Source of the DNA: Nectonema munidae | Lineage: Eukaryota; Nematomorpha; Nectonematoida; Nectonematidae | Assembly (NCBI GenBank): GCA_030549495.1 | Contig: JAUIRK010001052.1 | Location: forward strand, 2,294,001-2,358,000 | Length of the DNA: 64,000 nucleotides | Direction: 5' to 3' | In this document: in pieces, positions 1 through 11,900 of the stretch | How positions within the stretch are numbered: position 1 is the stretch's first letter | Layout: every line of letters begins with the position of its first letter | The notes under the pieces: generated by a model | What the model was told of the DNA's origin: nothing | Seen by the model: the letters and a program-made list of their open reading frames with translations, nothing else | The model's database searches: none | Program-made: the position numbers and the translations under genes

Positions 1-1640
1 CTTATCCTTCTTTTTGCTAATTCAACATTCTCTTAATTTCGTCATCATTACGAATCACGATGACACAAATAAAACTGATGATGATGCTTCGATAAAATAA
101 TTTTTTTTAAAATAAATTCAGAGTCTTATTATACTATAAAATTGTTGGTCTTCTTTTTCCATTTAGTTGTAATCAGTATTTAAAAATATATATGGCTCTC
201 AGAGGATTAGATTTTAAAATATGTGTTTTTTGGGCTCTTTTAGTTAAAAAGGTTCCCGGCCCCTGGTTTAGAGCATCGTTCAAATTTAACTCAACTGGAT
301 CTTCCATGATAAAAAAAGCTCGAAAAAAAATAATGAAAACAAAATATTTATATAGTAAAGACAATGAAAACTGGTGCACCAGAAATTTATAGTAAACAAA
401 TATTAGATCGCCAATATATTTCACTACTTTATATGATCTTTTTTCGTTTAATCATGAATTTTGTCATAGTAAAACGGCACAGACATGTAAATTGTCTGAA
501 TACACGTGCTAAATTTCCATTAGAACATGCGTTTATGATGAATTTATACTTTTATTTATCGATAAAGAAAAACTTGGAAGGCGTTACTTTCCAGTATTTA
601 GTTTTTTGTACACAGTAATGCCCAATGTTGTATAAATGCAACAAATTAGAATGAAAGGAATGTTGGGTTAAATGAATTTAATAAAAAAAAATCGTCCATA
701 TATTCATTATTATTTTAACTACTAACAATATTTTACTTTAGTTTCAACAAAAACCAGGAAAAAGACTTAACAATGTTTAATTAAAATTAGGATGTTTAAA
801 AAGCAGAAAAAACTTTTAACAATTATTATTACTCGTTTGGAGAGATTATAAGTGGTTGTTTATCTTCAAGAAGTCCCCTTTTAAACATAAACATTTTTAA
901 AATGATTTACTTCATGGAAATAAATTTTCTTAAAATTATGTTGAATTTTTGCAACGCTGATAAAATTCAGGGACAATTATTTTTGTTTCTATGGCAATAA
1001 AATGGTGAGAGAGATTTTGTTAGAATTCATTGGCATTTATTATTTTTATGGCACTCATCAGTCATCTCTACCAGCTCTCTGTTCACTCATCGTATTCATT
1101 AAGATGACTACCAACATAGATGATACAAAGTTAATATTGGATTTTACAAGACGCTAAATCTTTGCTCGGTCCATTGATGACAGCTTGCGTCCATCTACTT
1201 GTTTGCCAAGTTGTTTTTATCGGGCATAGCATACAATGATTCCCGGGTTAAATTAGCCATTTCGCTCAAATTAAGTCTAAACATGACGTGTGATACGTGA
1301 AAATGTTATAAACTTTATATTGAATTTGAATATGCAAGCCATTTTTTGAATACTTTATTCAATACTAATTTTAACATCGATTATTATTATTGATTAACTA
1401 ACTAGCTATGGTACTTTTCGTTAAATAATGCGTTATTGGCATTCTGTTCATAATTGGCGCCTCGCTAAAACCACTTATTAAGATTACACTTTGAATCTTT
1501 TTGCCTCCTTCCACTCTATCTTTTACTTTCGACTTTAACTTCAGTATTGTAAAACTCAGTAATTTCAAAGTTACGTTGCTTGTTCAAAAAAGCGCGCATT
1601 AATTTTTCATTAGATTTTAGTATTTATTTTTCTCACGGTG
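1..1640. other. Non-coding AT-rich DNA with a hAT-like end
   Basis: The only structure I see is GGTTCCCGGCCCCTG ending near 266, which looks like a hAT terminus. A short minus-strand frame starting MEDPVELNLNDALNQ (around 305) is open but unsupported. Confidence 0.4.
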
Positions 1641-2000
1641 GCTCATGAACAAAGTGCTTATTCTGACATGCAAATGCGCTCAGGTGCATATCAGCGAAAG
1701 CTTTTGCGTGTAGAAGGCGTTGGAGAGAAAGGGAGCGCTCCGCGCTTTCTCAATCAGCGAGCTTTATGCGGTGAGAAGCTTGCGCACCGGCAGCACACTT
1801 GAATTGGGTTGCCTCGAAACGAGTGGGGAAGTAGGTTAACCAGTTGAGAAGTTGGTGATAGGGAAAGGGGGAGAAGAAAGGCATTGTTCTCGTTAAACGA
1901 AAGTAAGTCACGCGCACATAACATCTTGTATGCCGTAATAAGAGAAAAGACGCTAACTTAGCATACATTTCTCTTTTCGCACGCTCCCGCATCTTCTCAA
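1640..2000. other. GC- and CpG-rich island in AT-rich DNA, no gene recognised
   Basis: Base composition jumps compared with both sides. It contains the near palindrome GGAGCGCTCC at 1732 flanked by GAGAAAG and CTTTCTC, and an 80-codon minus-strand open frame that resembles no family I know. It could be a promoter of a gene outside the window or a high-GC mobile element. Confidence 0.35.
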
Positions 2001-2541
2001 TAAGAGTAAGGGCTTTTTGATTACAAATCGTACGCTTCTAATCACACTGATACACTTCTTACAGAAATACAAGGTTGTAAACTAATTATTCAAAGAGGAC
2101 CCAAAAATATTTTAGCTGGCCTTCTTTCTTTTTGAGATATGAGAAATCTACCTGCGTGCTTAGCGATTCAATAGGGTCCCTTCGCTCATTAACATCAATA
2201 TCTGAATTGGGAAAAAGCTTCAGCTTTTCAAACATCTATACATAAAACAACATTTTGATGGCGCTAATCTTTTACACATCTTAAAAATACCAGCCATGTT
2301 TGAACCAAAAGACTATCTTGCTTTTTATAAAATGGAGCTTATATATCAGCAATTTGAAATAGACTTGAAAAGTAATGCTCAAATTTCTTGGTTTCATTTT
2401 ACCAAACTATGTATATAGGCAAATTATCCAAATTTAGAACAACTTGTTAGAAAAAAAATTTTCTTTTTTATAGTACATATTGTATCGGATTTTTTTTTAA
2501 AAAAATGAAATAAATCAGATTCCGGGGTCACCTTACAAATC

Positions 2542-2710
2542 GGCAGATGGCTTAGTGTTAGGCGCCTAAGGATCTAGCAAAGATCCAGAAGGTCTGGGTT
2601 CGATTCTCGATAGTGGCTATCTTTACCATCTGTCCAGCTATGGAAGATTATTCTTTCCTATGGATGTGATACCGACGACTAAAAATTGAAGATTTGAAAA
2701 GTTAGCTTCA
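2542..2710 (+). repeat. tRNA-derived SINE, family A
   Basis: A tRNA-like head holds an A box (TGGCTTAGTGTTAGG) and a B box (GGGTTCGATTC, 2596-2606). It is followed by an unrelated body, TGGAAGATTATTCTTTCCTATGG. It does not fold as a full tRNA and lacks matching acceptor arms. A second copy is at 41880-41995. Confidence 0.65.
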
Positions 2711-3910
2711 AGATTTTATCTCATTAATCAAAGCTGGTATAGATGCAATATGCAGAAATAAAATATACCGCGAAAAATGTTCTTTTCTAATATTTAACCC
2801 TTTTAAAAATTTGTATATGATTTCATAATGTTATAGTAACTAGACCTAACTTAAATTAAAAGGCCGGTTTTCGATTCGCTTGTGTGTGTTATCCTCATAA
2901 ATAAAAGTTATTGATATTAAATATTAAAAAATGATCAAATTCGTTCTTCATTATAGTGGTAAAATATTAGAGCGAGCTGGAAAATTTGAATAGCTTCCCT
3001 GGTTTCACCATTTACACTTAACGAATGCGAAATCCTGGTTTATTTTGCATCAGATTTTATTTCTGAAGAGCATTTAAGTCATTTTTTCTCACAAATGATA
3101 TATTATTTTAATTTATTTGGAAAAAACTAATCCGTAGGCATCAATCTCTAATATGATTAGCTCTTTCAGATATTTTTTCACCTTCTTTGTGAAAATAAAG
3201 CCCAGGAAAGAAATTCGTATCTTTGATTTAGTATAAAATTATATTTAATTTAAAATTTGAATATTTTTTTGTGATACAAAAATTAAATTTTGTACATTTT
3301 CATTTGAAGAATGAAAGAAATCTTTAGTAGGCCAGGTCTAGAGAAGCGTCAAAAATTTCTGAAAAATTGCGAAAAACAAAAACACATCGGAAAATGCGAA
3401 AGAAGATGGGAAAAAGGAGCAACACGCTCCATCTATCTCTAAATCTTGGATGAGAGAAAGGATTAGTATACATTACTAATTAATGAGATGAAATAAAAAC
3501 AGGAAACCTGACAAAATTTTAGTTCTAAGTTTTAACAATTTTAGTTCGTTTATTAACAAAGAAGGATAGTTATTTAGGTCAGTGCTTTTCAAAGAACACT
3601 CGACGGACCGGTGTTGGTTAGGGGGATGCAGGTTTAGGGTTCGTGGTATTTTTATGTTTTACTTTTATCGAACCAGACCTGGAAAGTTTACAAATAAAAG
3701 TAAAACTTTCTTTTCACATTGATCTAAGTAAATTTCTTACTCTTCATCATTTTAGAATTGAAAAATCGGATGAATTCATAATTTGCTATTTTATCTTTAA
3801 ATAGAAATAATGCATTTGGTTTTCAAGGGCGGGGTTCGGCGGTCCAAAATAATATTTGCAGGTCTGTGCTTTCTGGAAATATAGTACGAATGCTTCAACA
3901 AATAACTCTT

Positions 3911-4035
3911 TTGCGTGAGTAAGGTTGGTTAGATCCTAGACTTCGATACCACAACGTTTCGGGTTCAATCCAGCAATAGTTCGACGCAAGCGGTGCAATT
4001 ACGCCTTCTTGAACGAGGTAGCTTTCACTTAACCA
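3911..4035 (+). repeat. tRNA-derived SINE, family B
   Basis: AGTAAGGTTGGTTAGATC resembles an A-box region and GGGTTCAATCC (3961-3971) a B box, followed by a body AGTTCGACGCAAGCGGTGCA. The same order occurs at 50925-51050. Confidence 0.6.
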
Positions 4036-4039
4036 TACT

Positions 4040-7000
4040 ATAGTACAAATTTAATTGCAAAGATCCATAACAATGTCTGTTATCTGCACAATTTTTGCTT
4101 ATCTTTATAATACATTTATTAGGTTAAATGAACAAAGCTAATTTTTAAACCAGATGTCTTTGCTTCGCCAAATCAGTTAGTGAATTGAACCAACAACTTA
4201 GTAATAACTATGACTTTACACATAATCTTGTTATCTCAACCAGCATAGTTATTATGGTATATAAACAAATTTTGTTACTATTGAAATATTCACATTGATA
4301 GCTACTGAAAAAAATATAACCAGTAAAAACAGAATTCTCCATTTTTCGAATTAAAGAGTTAATCAGACTAAAAAATGATAAACTGATTGCGACGCAAATT
4401 GACAGCTATAGTACATTGAAAGTACATTAAACCCTCGCAAAATCAAAGCATGGCTTTTTACTCCACGCTATTTTTCAATGATGAAATTCGTGTAGAAAAA
4501 TATATATGAGCCCATCAAAAAACAACATGTAAATTTTTTTCTTGGTTTCATCTAATTTATTTGAAAATAAAAATATCATCATATGTGTTGTTTTTGAAAT
4601 TTTGGTTATTTTGTTACTTCGTGGTGAATTTGTAGATGGCGTTAATTTTGATATTTTGATCAAAATTTCAATTAACAGAAGCTTATACACTTAATGGTAT
4701 GTTTTCGATAAAAAATAATAAATATTATAAACTATAATAATAAATTCTTTGTATTTCCTAATTTTTTTTTACATTTTTTGAAATTTTATGAAAATCTATG
4801 AACGAATCATTTGCAATACTCAACAAGTATCATCGGCGTCAACTTTGAGGAGAAATAAAAGGTCGAGTTTTAGTGAAATTATAATTGAAAAATGTTGACG
4901 ATGACGGGTAAGGAACTAACAAAATTAGGTTGGTGACAATTCTGAACGATCTTTTATATAATGATATATAAAAACTATAAATTAAAAATTATACTATCAC
5001 AAAACAGGATTTTATTACAAAAAATGAAATTTTATAAACAAAAATAGTTAAATATATATTTAATAAGTTCTAAATTAAATTAGCGTGCGTTATAACTTGG
5101 AATAAAAAGATTCACATAAACAATAGTAAAGTAATATCTGATTTCACACTTTTACAGTATCATGTATCTGTCTTGTGTACATTTTTGTACAAGTCTCAAC
5201 ACCTTTCTGCTCGTTTTTAAGTCAAGGCTTCATCAACAAAGATTTGAGCCCTTATGCACAGAGAAAAAACGGTTCCTTTAAAATTTAAATAATAATTAAA
5301 GTATTAATAAAGCTTGTCCATAACATCTCTAACCAGTTAGTTAAGTCTAACGTCACAACACATCTTCATATCTTGAAATTCAGTTTAAATTTATTAAAAA
5401 CTCTGTATAACAAATTTGAAGTTGACTATGCAGATTGCAGTTTGTTGTTTTCATTTTTGGATAAGTTTGATTCAAAAAGTTTATTGAAAGCGAAAAAAGT
5501 AATCTAAAAATAAATCCACTGAATGAATTTAGTCAAAAGTTTGCATAAAAGATTAAAATATTCAAAGTAAAACTTCCAAAAAATATAAAAAGTGTTTGGA
5601 ATTGATAAATAAGTAATGTTGAACTCTCCGATTCTTTCTTTATGCTATAGGATTTTTCTTCTTTAACCAATAATATTAGTGCAACAAAATAGCAAATCAT
5701 CTTTACGATTTACTAACTTGGACAGTTGATATAAAAACAATTTTCATTACCTATAGTTATCTTTACACTATGTATATGTTTACCTTGGTTGAGTAGTTTC
5801 AAAATTGCTTTTGGGAGACTTAAGACTTTTTTAAAAATGATTTACCCATGTTCTATTCGCTTAGAAAGCTAGTGTAATGCATTTATCACTGTAGTCCAAA
5901 TGACAAATACTTACATGAAAAAGCATCACATAAGTATTGGGCAGTGTTAGTGAGTTTAGCCATCAAGATGCAATTTGATCGGTCAGAATAGTAAGTATTA
6001 AGTAAGTTACAAGACAAAATCAATACCCACTAGATATATCTCCATTACTGGAATACAGCAATTTTAAACGAGAATTTCTACGAAAAACTGTTTATGTTCT
6101 CGCATATTAATAATGATGATTTATGCAGTAAATCTTACTTCTCGAAAAATATTCATTCAAGATAAAGAATATCAAGATTTATAGATAGCATATCAGGCAT
6201 ACAAAAATCCAAATTTGAAGCTAGATACAAGCAAATACATAATCTATACCGCGTATTCACAAAATTATTTCAGGGGCTTTAAATATATTACGGTTAGGGG
6301 GCATTTTAAAAATAATCAACTACGCGGTCATTAATTAATGAAGCTGGACTTCTAAAGGGTAGTTCGGATATATTTCTTCTTACAAAAATAACTATTCCAA
6401 ATAAACTGAAAGGCAAACAAATGTGAAAAATTGATACTTCGTTTTAGGAAAGGGTCTGTGGCCCAATGCGAGGAATATGGGAAGATAGTATGGCAAAAGA
6501 TTATTAAATGGAATATTTGGCTCCATGATTCTTTTTCGAATTAAGTCATTCAGAAAGCGAAGGGAACGTCTTTTGCAGTGAATATCTTGTGGTGAGTCGA
6601 ACTTAAAGAGGAGCGGCTGTGCGCCCCCTATCTCTACTCCCCTTGTATTTACTCCCCTATCTCTACGCCCATCTATTTATTAATAAGCGCGTCTTGACAT
6701 GAAAAATTGTTAATTATAATATTTTGAAGTTAAATCTTTATAAAAACTTTAAATTCCATTCATAAAGAGTAAATGAATATAAAATAAACAGCACATATAT
6801 ATTAAAATTATTTTCCTCTTGCAAAATGAAAAATTTTTTTTCTTGGTTTTTTCTATGAAAATCAAAAGAACAAAATATGTTGGCATAATCTTATTATCGA
6901 ATGTGCTCTTCGAAGCAAACTAAACATATTTTTGAAAGATCTCATCGATCATCCATTGAATAATATAATTAATTAGTGAAAAGGTGTTAAAAGACATTAA

Positions 7001-8240
7001 AACTCAAATGCAAATATTGGCGGAATAAGCTGAGTGCCAAACTGCTTAGAGTAAGGAAGAACAAAAACAAAGTAAATGTGAGGAGGCATTGCATTCGATC
7101 CTTGAAGACGAAAGAGAAGGAAGTGTAAGAGATGGGAAAGGCGCGACTTTCATAAAGCGATAGCTGAATTTCAAAGAATTCACATTATTCCTGATACGAT
7201 CAAATAGCGCGTTGCCAATACAAAACGTGAAAGCATTTTACAGTGGTGTAGAAATATATTCATGGGTGGAAATAAGTGTTTTAGCAAAGGCAAATTAAAA
7301 TTTGAAGGCCATTCTTTGGGCGCGTTAAAAAAAGCGTGAGTCGGAATGTCAAGGAGTTTTGATTGAAATATGAAATTTATATATATGATTTCAATAAAAA
7401 TGAATAAGTTTGAGAGAATTTTTCGTTCAAAAATTTTGAATTGATGTTAATTTTATTTAGAAAAAGAACAGCAGAAGTTTACTTATACAAATCACAATAC
7501 TGAATGGCAAATTTAAAAAAATAGACTATAATATTTTTAAATTGAAATTTGATAGGAAGTCAGCATTGGATGTTATGAAATGAAAGTTTTTCAAAAGGTC
7601 CAATGTGAACCTGCTTCAAAGAATACTCAGAAAATAGAAGAAAATAAGAAAATAACATTATTCAAAATATGCACAGAGTGGAAAACAACCTAAGAGAAGT
7701 ACATTTTGATGATGGCCTAAATTTCATTGAATTTGATTAGAAGCTTTATGGACCATTTTGATAAAACAAAATATCTCAAAGACATTGGGTTGAAAAGTGA
7801 TTTTTTTAAGTAAAATTTCTATATCACTGAGAAGGCTAAATATGTATAAGAATTTATTAAAAGGAAAACTTTAGAAAGATATTTCATAAGACTCTCATTA
7901 TTTAGTATGCATTATCATAGTAAGACACTTGGGCGGGCGATATTCACCTCAAGACATTTCAACGCTTAAAATTAAATTTTTGATTAATTGGGTATATGAC
8001 ATTAATTTTTTTCACTATGAAATTATATTTCAATATTTTTATATTTAATAATTAAAAATAAAAATCCTTTTTATAAAATTTGTTTCTAATTAAAATATTT
8101 TTATTTTTAGTAAATTAATTAGTTTCTTAGTTAATTAGTTATCTAGTTAATTAATTCGTCATTTAGTTAATTTCTTGGTTGGCAAAAATTAGGAACATAT
8201 ATAGTAATAATAATAATAATAAGCCATAAATTAATAGTTC
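4040..8240. other. Intergenic AT-rich DNA, no gene recognised
   Basis: No conserved protein or RNA is visible. A plus-strand frame at 7051-7326, broken by one TAG, reads EEALHSILEDEREG and SNSALPIQNVKAFYS; it looks coding but matches no family I know. TTAG/TTAA-rich tracts occur at 8110-8180. Confidence 0.4.
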
Positions 8241-8244
8241 TCTT

Positions 8245-8362
8245 AAAGAATGATTAATGATTGGACTTCATCGCCTGTTTTTGTTGTAAATTCTTCTAGT
8301 TTGACCACCTTTAAAAAACGATTAGATCATCTTTGGAAAGATAGAATATTTAAATACCTTTG
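8245..8362 (+). pseudogene. CR1-like LINE, last codons of the reverse transcriptase ORF
   Basis: The frame reads MINDWTSSPVFVVNSS, then LTTFKKRLDHLWKD. This is the typical ending of CR1/L2-type LINE proteins (a WNSLP motif followed by FKNRLDKHW). Only this tail is left, about 400 bases upstream of the collagen start. Confidence 0.65.
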
Positions 8363-8774
8363 ATTCTGTCACATACATGAGTTTATTAATTTTTTTTGTT
8401 TTGCTTTGCAATATTGAAACCATAATATTTTTTCGTTGCGATATTTCTTAGGCTGTGGCTAATAAATTTATGCTACGTTATGTTGTTATTTTTGTATAGT
8501 TATCAATTAGTAATCACTAATCAGTAACAAATAATAGAAAACACCCAGGCGATTTTATATAATTTTTTATTTTTATATTACATTTTTCGATCATCTATAG
8601 ACGGAAACAGTGCGAGTGAGATATTAATTAGCGTCATTTTGGTTGGTGTATTACTTTATGGTTTTATTATTCCTTATCAAGAAATGGCAATAATATAATT
8701 GATTTCATATACATAAGTATACAATTAACAAGAAAGTAGTTCTAGCACTTGTTCTTTAGCGTAAGTTCTTCGAA
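8363..8774 (+). promoter_or_regulatory. Likely collagen promoter and 5' UTR region
   Basis: The 400 bases before the collagen ATG are AT-rich with no clear TATA or initiator that I would defend. Transcription must start here unless an upstream non-coding exon exists. Confidence 0.3.
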
Positions 8775-8999
8775 ATGGCTGTAAAAGTGGGGAACTCATT
8801 TTCGATATGGAGCCTGCTGGGCTTCGTGCTCAGTTTCGCCTTAACCACCATCTTCTTCATCACCTACCTCGTACCTGAGGTTGAGAGACAGTTGGATGCG
8901 TTTAAGCAACAGCAGAATACTTTCATTAGCAAAGTGAATTCGCAAATCATGAAAGAAAAAAACCTGTTGAAGTATCAAATCGCAACAAAAGTATCAAAG
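8775..8999 (+). CDS. Collagen exon 1: cytoplasmic tail, membrane helix, start of stalk
   Basis: Seventy-five codons from an ATG with G at -3 and +4, ending in phase 0 at AAG|GTAAGG. The hydrophobic run from Ile11 to Val33, preceded by a short tail with one Lys, suggests a type II signal anchor. The stalk that follows is rich in Gln, Lys and Glu and is probably helical. The next downstream exon is 2.3 kb away. Confidence 0.9.
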
Positions 9000-11900
9000 G
9001 TAAGGACGAGTATTATCTACAAGTGTACTTTTTTTTATAACTTTTCGAGAAAGAGTAGAAAATTTACTTAAAAAAAATCAAAATATTTTTAAAATTTTAC
9101 AAAAAAAGACACTTAATTATATCGTAACAGTATAATCAAATACAATTTTTTTCTAATTAATTAAAAGTATTTCTTGCCAAAATTTTTTAATGATAAACAT
9201 ATAGTAGATAAATTGATAATTACTGTGGAAAGTATAAATAGTTCAGTGACTTTAACAATAAAGGGAACAGATTTCTGAACATATTCTAAAAAATGTGAAC
9301 ATTATTTGCCAAAATGAAATAGAGAGCTTTATATAAAATTCATGCGGCTCTCCGATCTAATAAAAGTTTGATATTCGTAATCTACAAATCCTGAATGATG
9401 TTTAGTTTTATCGTAAAATGAAACGAAAATTTACATGAAATAAAAAATAGCATACCCCCAAGTTTAAAAAGAATTGAAAGAACATTTATGAATTATACAA
9501 AAACTAATTGAATTAAAGAGAAAAGTGTTTAATTAATGGAAAACATTTCTTAATAAATGAGAAAAAGTTTTTAGTTCTGGGGAATGCTATATGTTGGCAA
9601 AATCAAAAGTGTGCCCTTCTTTCTCAGAAAAACTTTTTCTATTAAAGAAATGTAGTTAAGGTAGTGTAGAGTAAAGAAATATTAAAAGGCTTTTCGTTCT
9701 ATGTCCATACACCTTTTCAAAATTTTGATGTTTTATCGCAAAAGATAATTCGGATAACGTTTCACGATGTTTGGAAAGAGCCTGAATAAAACTAGAAAAA
9801 GTAAATATATTTTTTGTTTAGTAAGAAACATAGAACTAATTTTGAAAATATTGCATCTCTCTTTCTTCTTCAAAAAAGCTTTTTGAATAAAAGGAATTCG
9901 AAAAACGGCATTGAAATTCCAAAGATCAATGGAGTAAGGATGCGATAATGTTTTAAGTGTTATCAAATAAGCGTGCTTTCTTGCAAAATACATCCTTTTT
10001 ATTCATATATACTAGAGATGTATCGGATATCGGCATCCACATCCGCAGATAGGCGAATTACCCGCTAAAATTCTTACATCCTCTTAACATCCAGATCCGC
10101 GGATCATTTAAATTTCAACATCCGCCATAACTATCTTTTTCCTATATACAGCCAAGTTTTTTTCGGAAGTTTTCATTTCCAAAATTTTTATGATAAGTAC
10201 GTCTTTGTGATAAGATTATGCATAAGCAAATGTATTTAAATATCTCTCTAAACTTAGAAGTAAAAAACTTGTGATAACCGCATCTGCTTCACATCAGAAA
10301 CATCTAATATACATACTCTATGTACGAAAGTTTTTACCATTTCTTACTCTTGTTTTTGTCGCGAATTTTTGAGGCATGTCTTATAATGAAAGTTCTAAAG
10401 TAAGTTCATGATTGCTGAGGTGAATAAAATTAATCTTTTATAAAGTGCTTGGAATGAAACTTTTTGTTTATAGTTTGCGTTCGTTTCTTTTTTATTTAGA
10501 CTAAAAAATTTAGTCAAAAAGTAAAGTTTTTAACTATACATTCTAAAAATCCTTTAAAAATTAACTAAAGCAAAAACTAAATATAATTTTTAAATCAATC
10601 AAGCAATACATCTTGAAAAAGCGTAAAAGTCAAAAAAAATAGTAAGATGTAAGATTTACTTATATACAAGGCCGTAACCAGAAATATTTTCCGCAGGGGC
10701 TAAATTTAAAAAAGATTACGATCAGAGTGCCTAAATCGCAATCCTATGTTCTCTTTATCTCTAAATTTGTCATTTGTAGAAGAGACGATTCATCGGTTGA
10801 AAGATTTATCTAAATTGATAAAATCATGTAAATATTTTTAAAATTTTATTACAATTATTATTAATCTGATAATTTTATAGGGCTTAACTGCACCCTCTCA
10901 CCTCCGCCTAATTAAGGGCCTGCTCAGTGCCCGCGCTAAGCAAAAATTTTAGAGGGGGGGGGGGGGGGGGGTCATTGGGGCGCTAATTTTTGAACTATCA
11001 GATTAATCTGCTTCAAGGCGAAAAAAAAACATATGATGTATTTGTCAAGCCATATCTATACACATTACATTTTCATGAAAGAAATTATCAGGAATGCTAG
11101 ATGTTTGACATATTTTTTTTGGGTAATGAAAAATTTTTTAGGGGAGCTTGAAACTTAGCATATGCTTAATGTTTTACAAATAAAAAGTTATCGTTAAATT
11201 AAAATATAAATGTGTTGAAAATTTTATGCATATTTTGATTTTTGTAATCAATATGTCTCATTTCAAAAATCTAATTGCATTTAAGAGAGAACTTGAAGAA
11301 ATAGCTGAAAGAGAAAATATCAAACAAGAGAAGATTTTTGAACCTCTTGAAAGAGTGAAACGAAACCGTAAGCTGCCTCAACATATCACACATCTCTGAT
11401 ATTTCGCTATTTTTATATCGTTTTAAGTGATGTGTTCGAATTATAAATGCTTTCTGCTTTTAGGAGATTATTAAAATATCTTACATGAAGAAATGGGGTT
11501 TTGTCTGAGCCACTATATAGCATAAATGACATTTATCTTAATAACGAATAAAAAAATAGGCGCCAGTTTGTCATAAATTTCATGCAAATTTTCATTTTTA
11601 TCTGAAATAATTTTTTGAGTGTTGACGATATTGAAAAAAAGTCACTTAGATGGAAGAGAAGTGTAACTAAGTATTTAAATTTTATTACTCTACTAACACT
11701 AAAAGTTAGAAATGTGATAATTGCGTTAAAATTGCAAAACAAATGTATTTTTACGGAGATGATGCTTTTCCTACAAAAGCAAGAGAAATTATTTTACTTT
11801 AGGTAAGTGTATCAAATTTTGAGCAAAAAGGAAAAATGAGTTTTTCAAAATAAAAAGCTATTTTAATTTTCTCTATTTTAGGTGGAGATTAAAATATTCC

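Noticed and set aside
173-424. Minus-strand frame starting inside at MEDPVELNLNDALNQ as a host first exon
   Set aside because: The frame runs into a hAT-like terminus (GGGGCCGGGAACC), and no splice donor or continuation could be identified.
2542-2620. Possible functional tRNA gene
   Set aside because: A and B boxes are present, but the arms do not pair into a cloverleaf and a non-tRNA body follows. A diverged second copy at 41880 shows it is a SINE.
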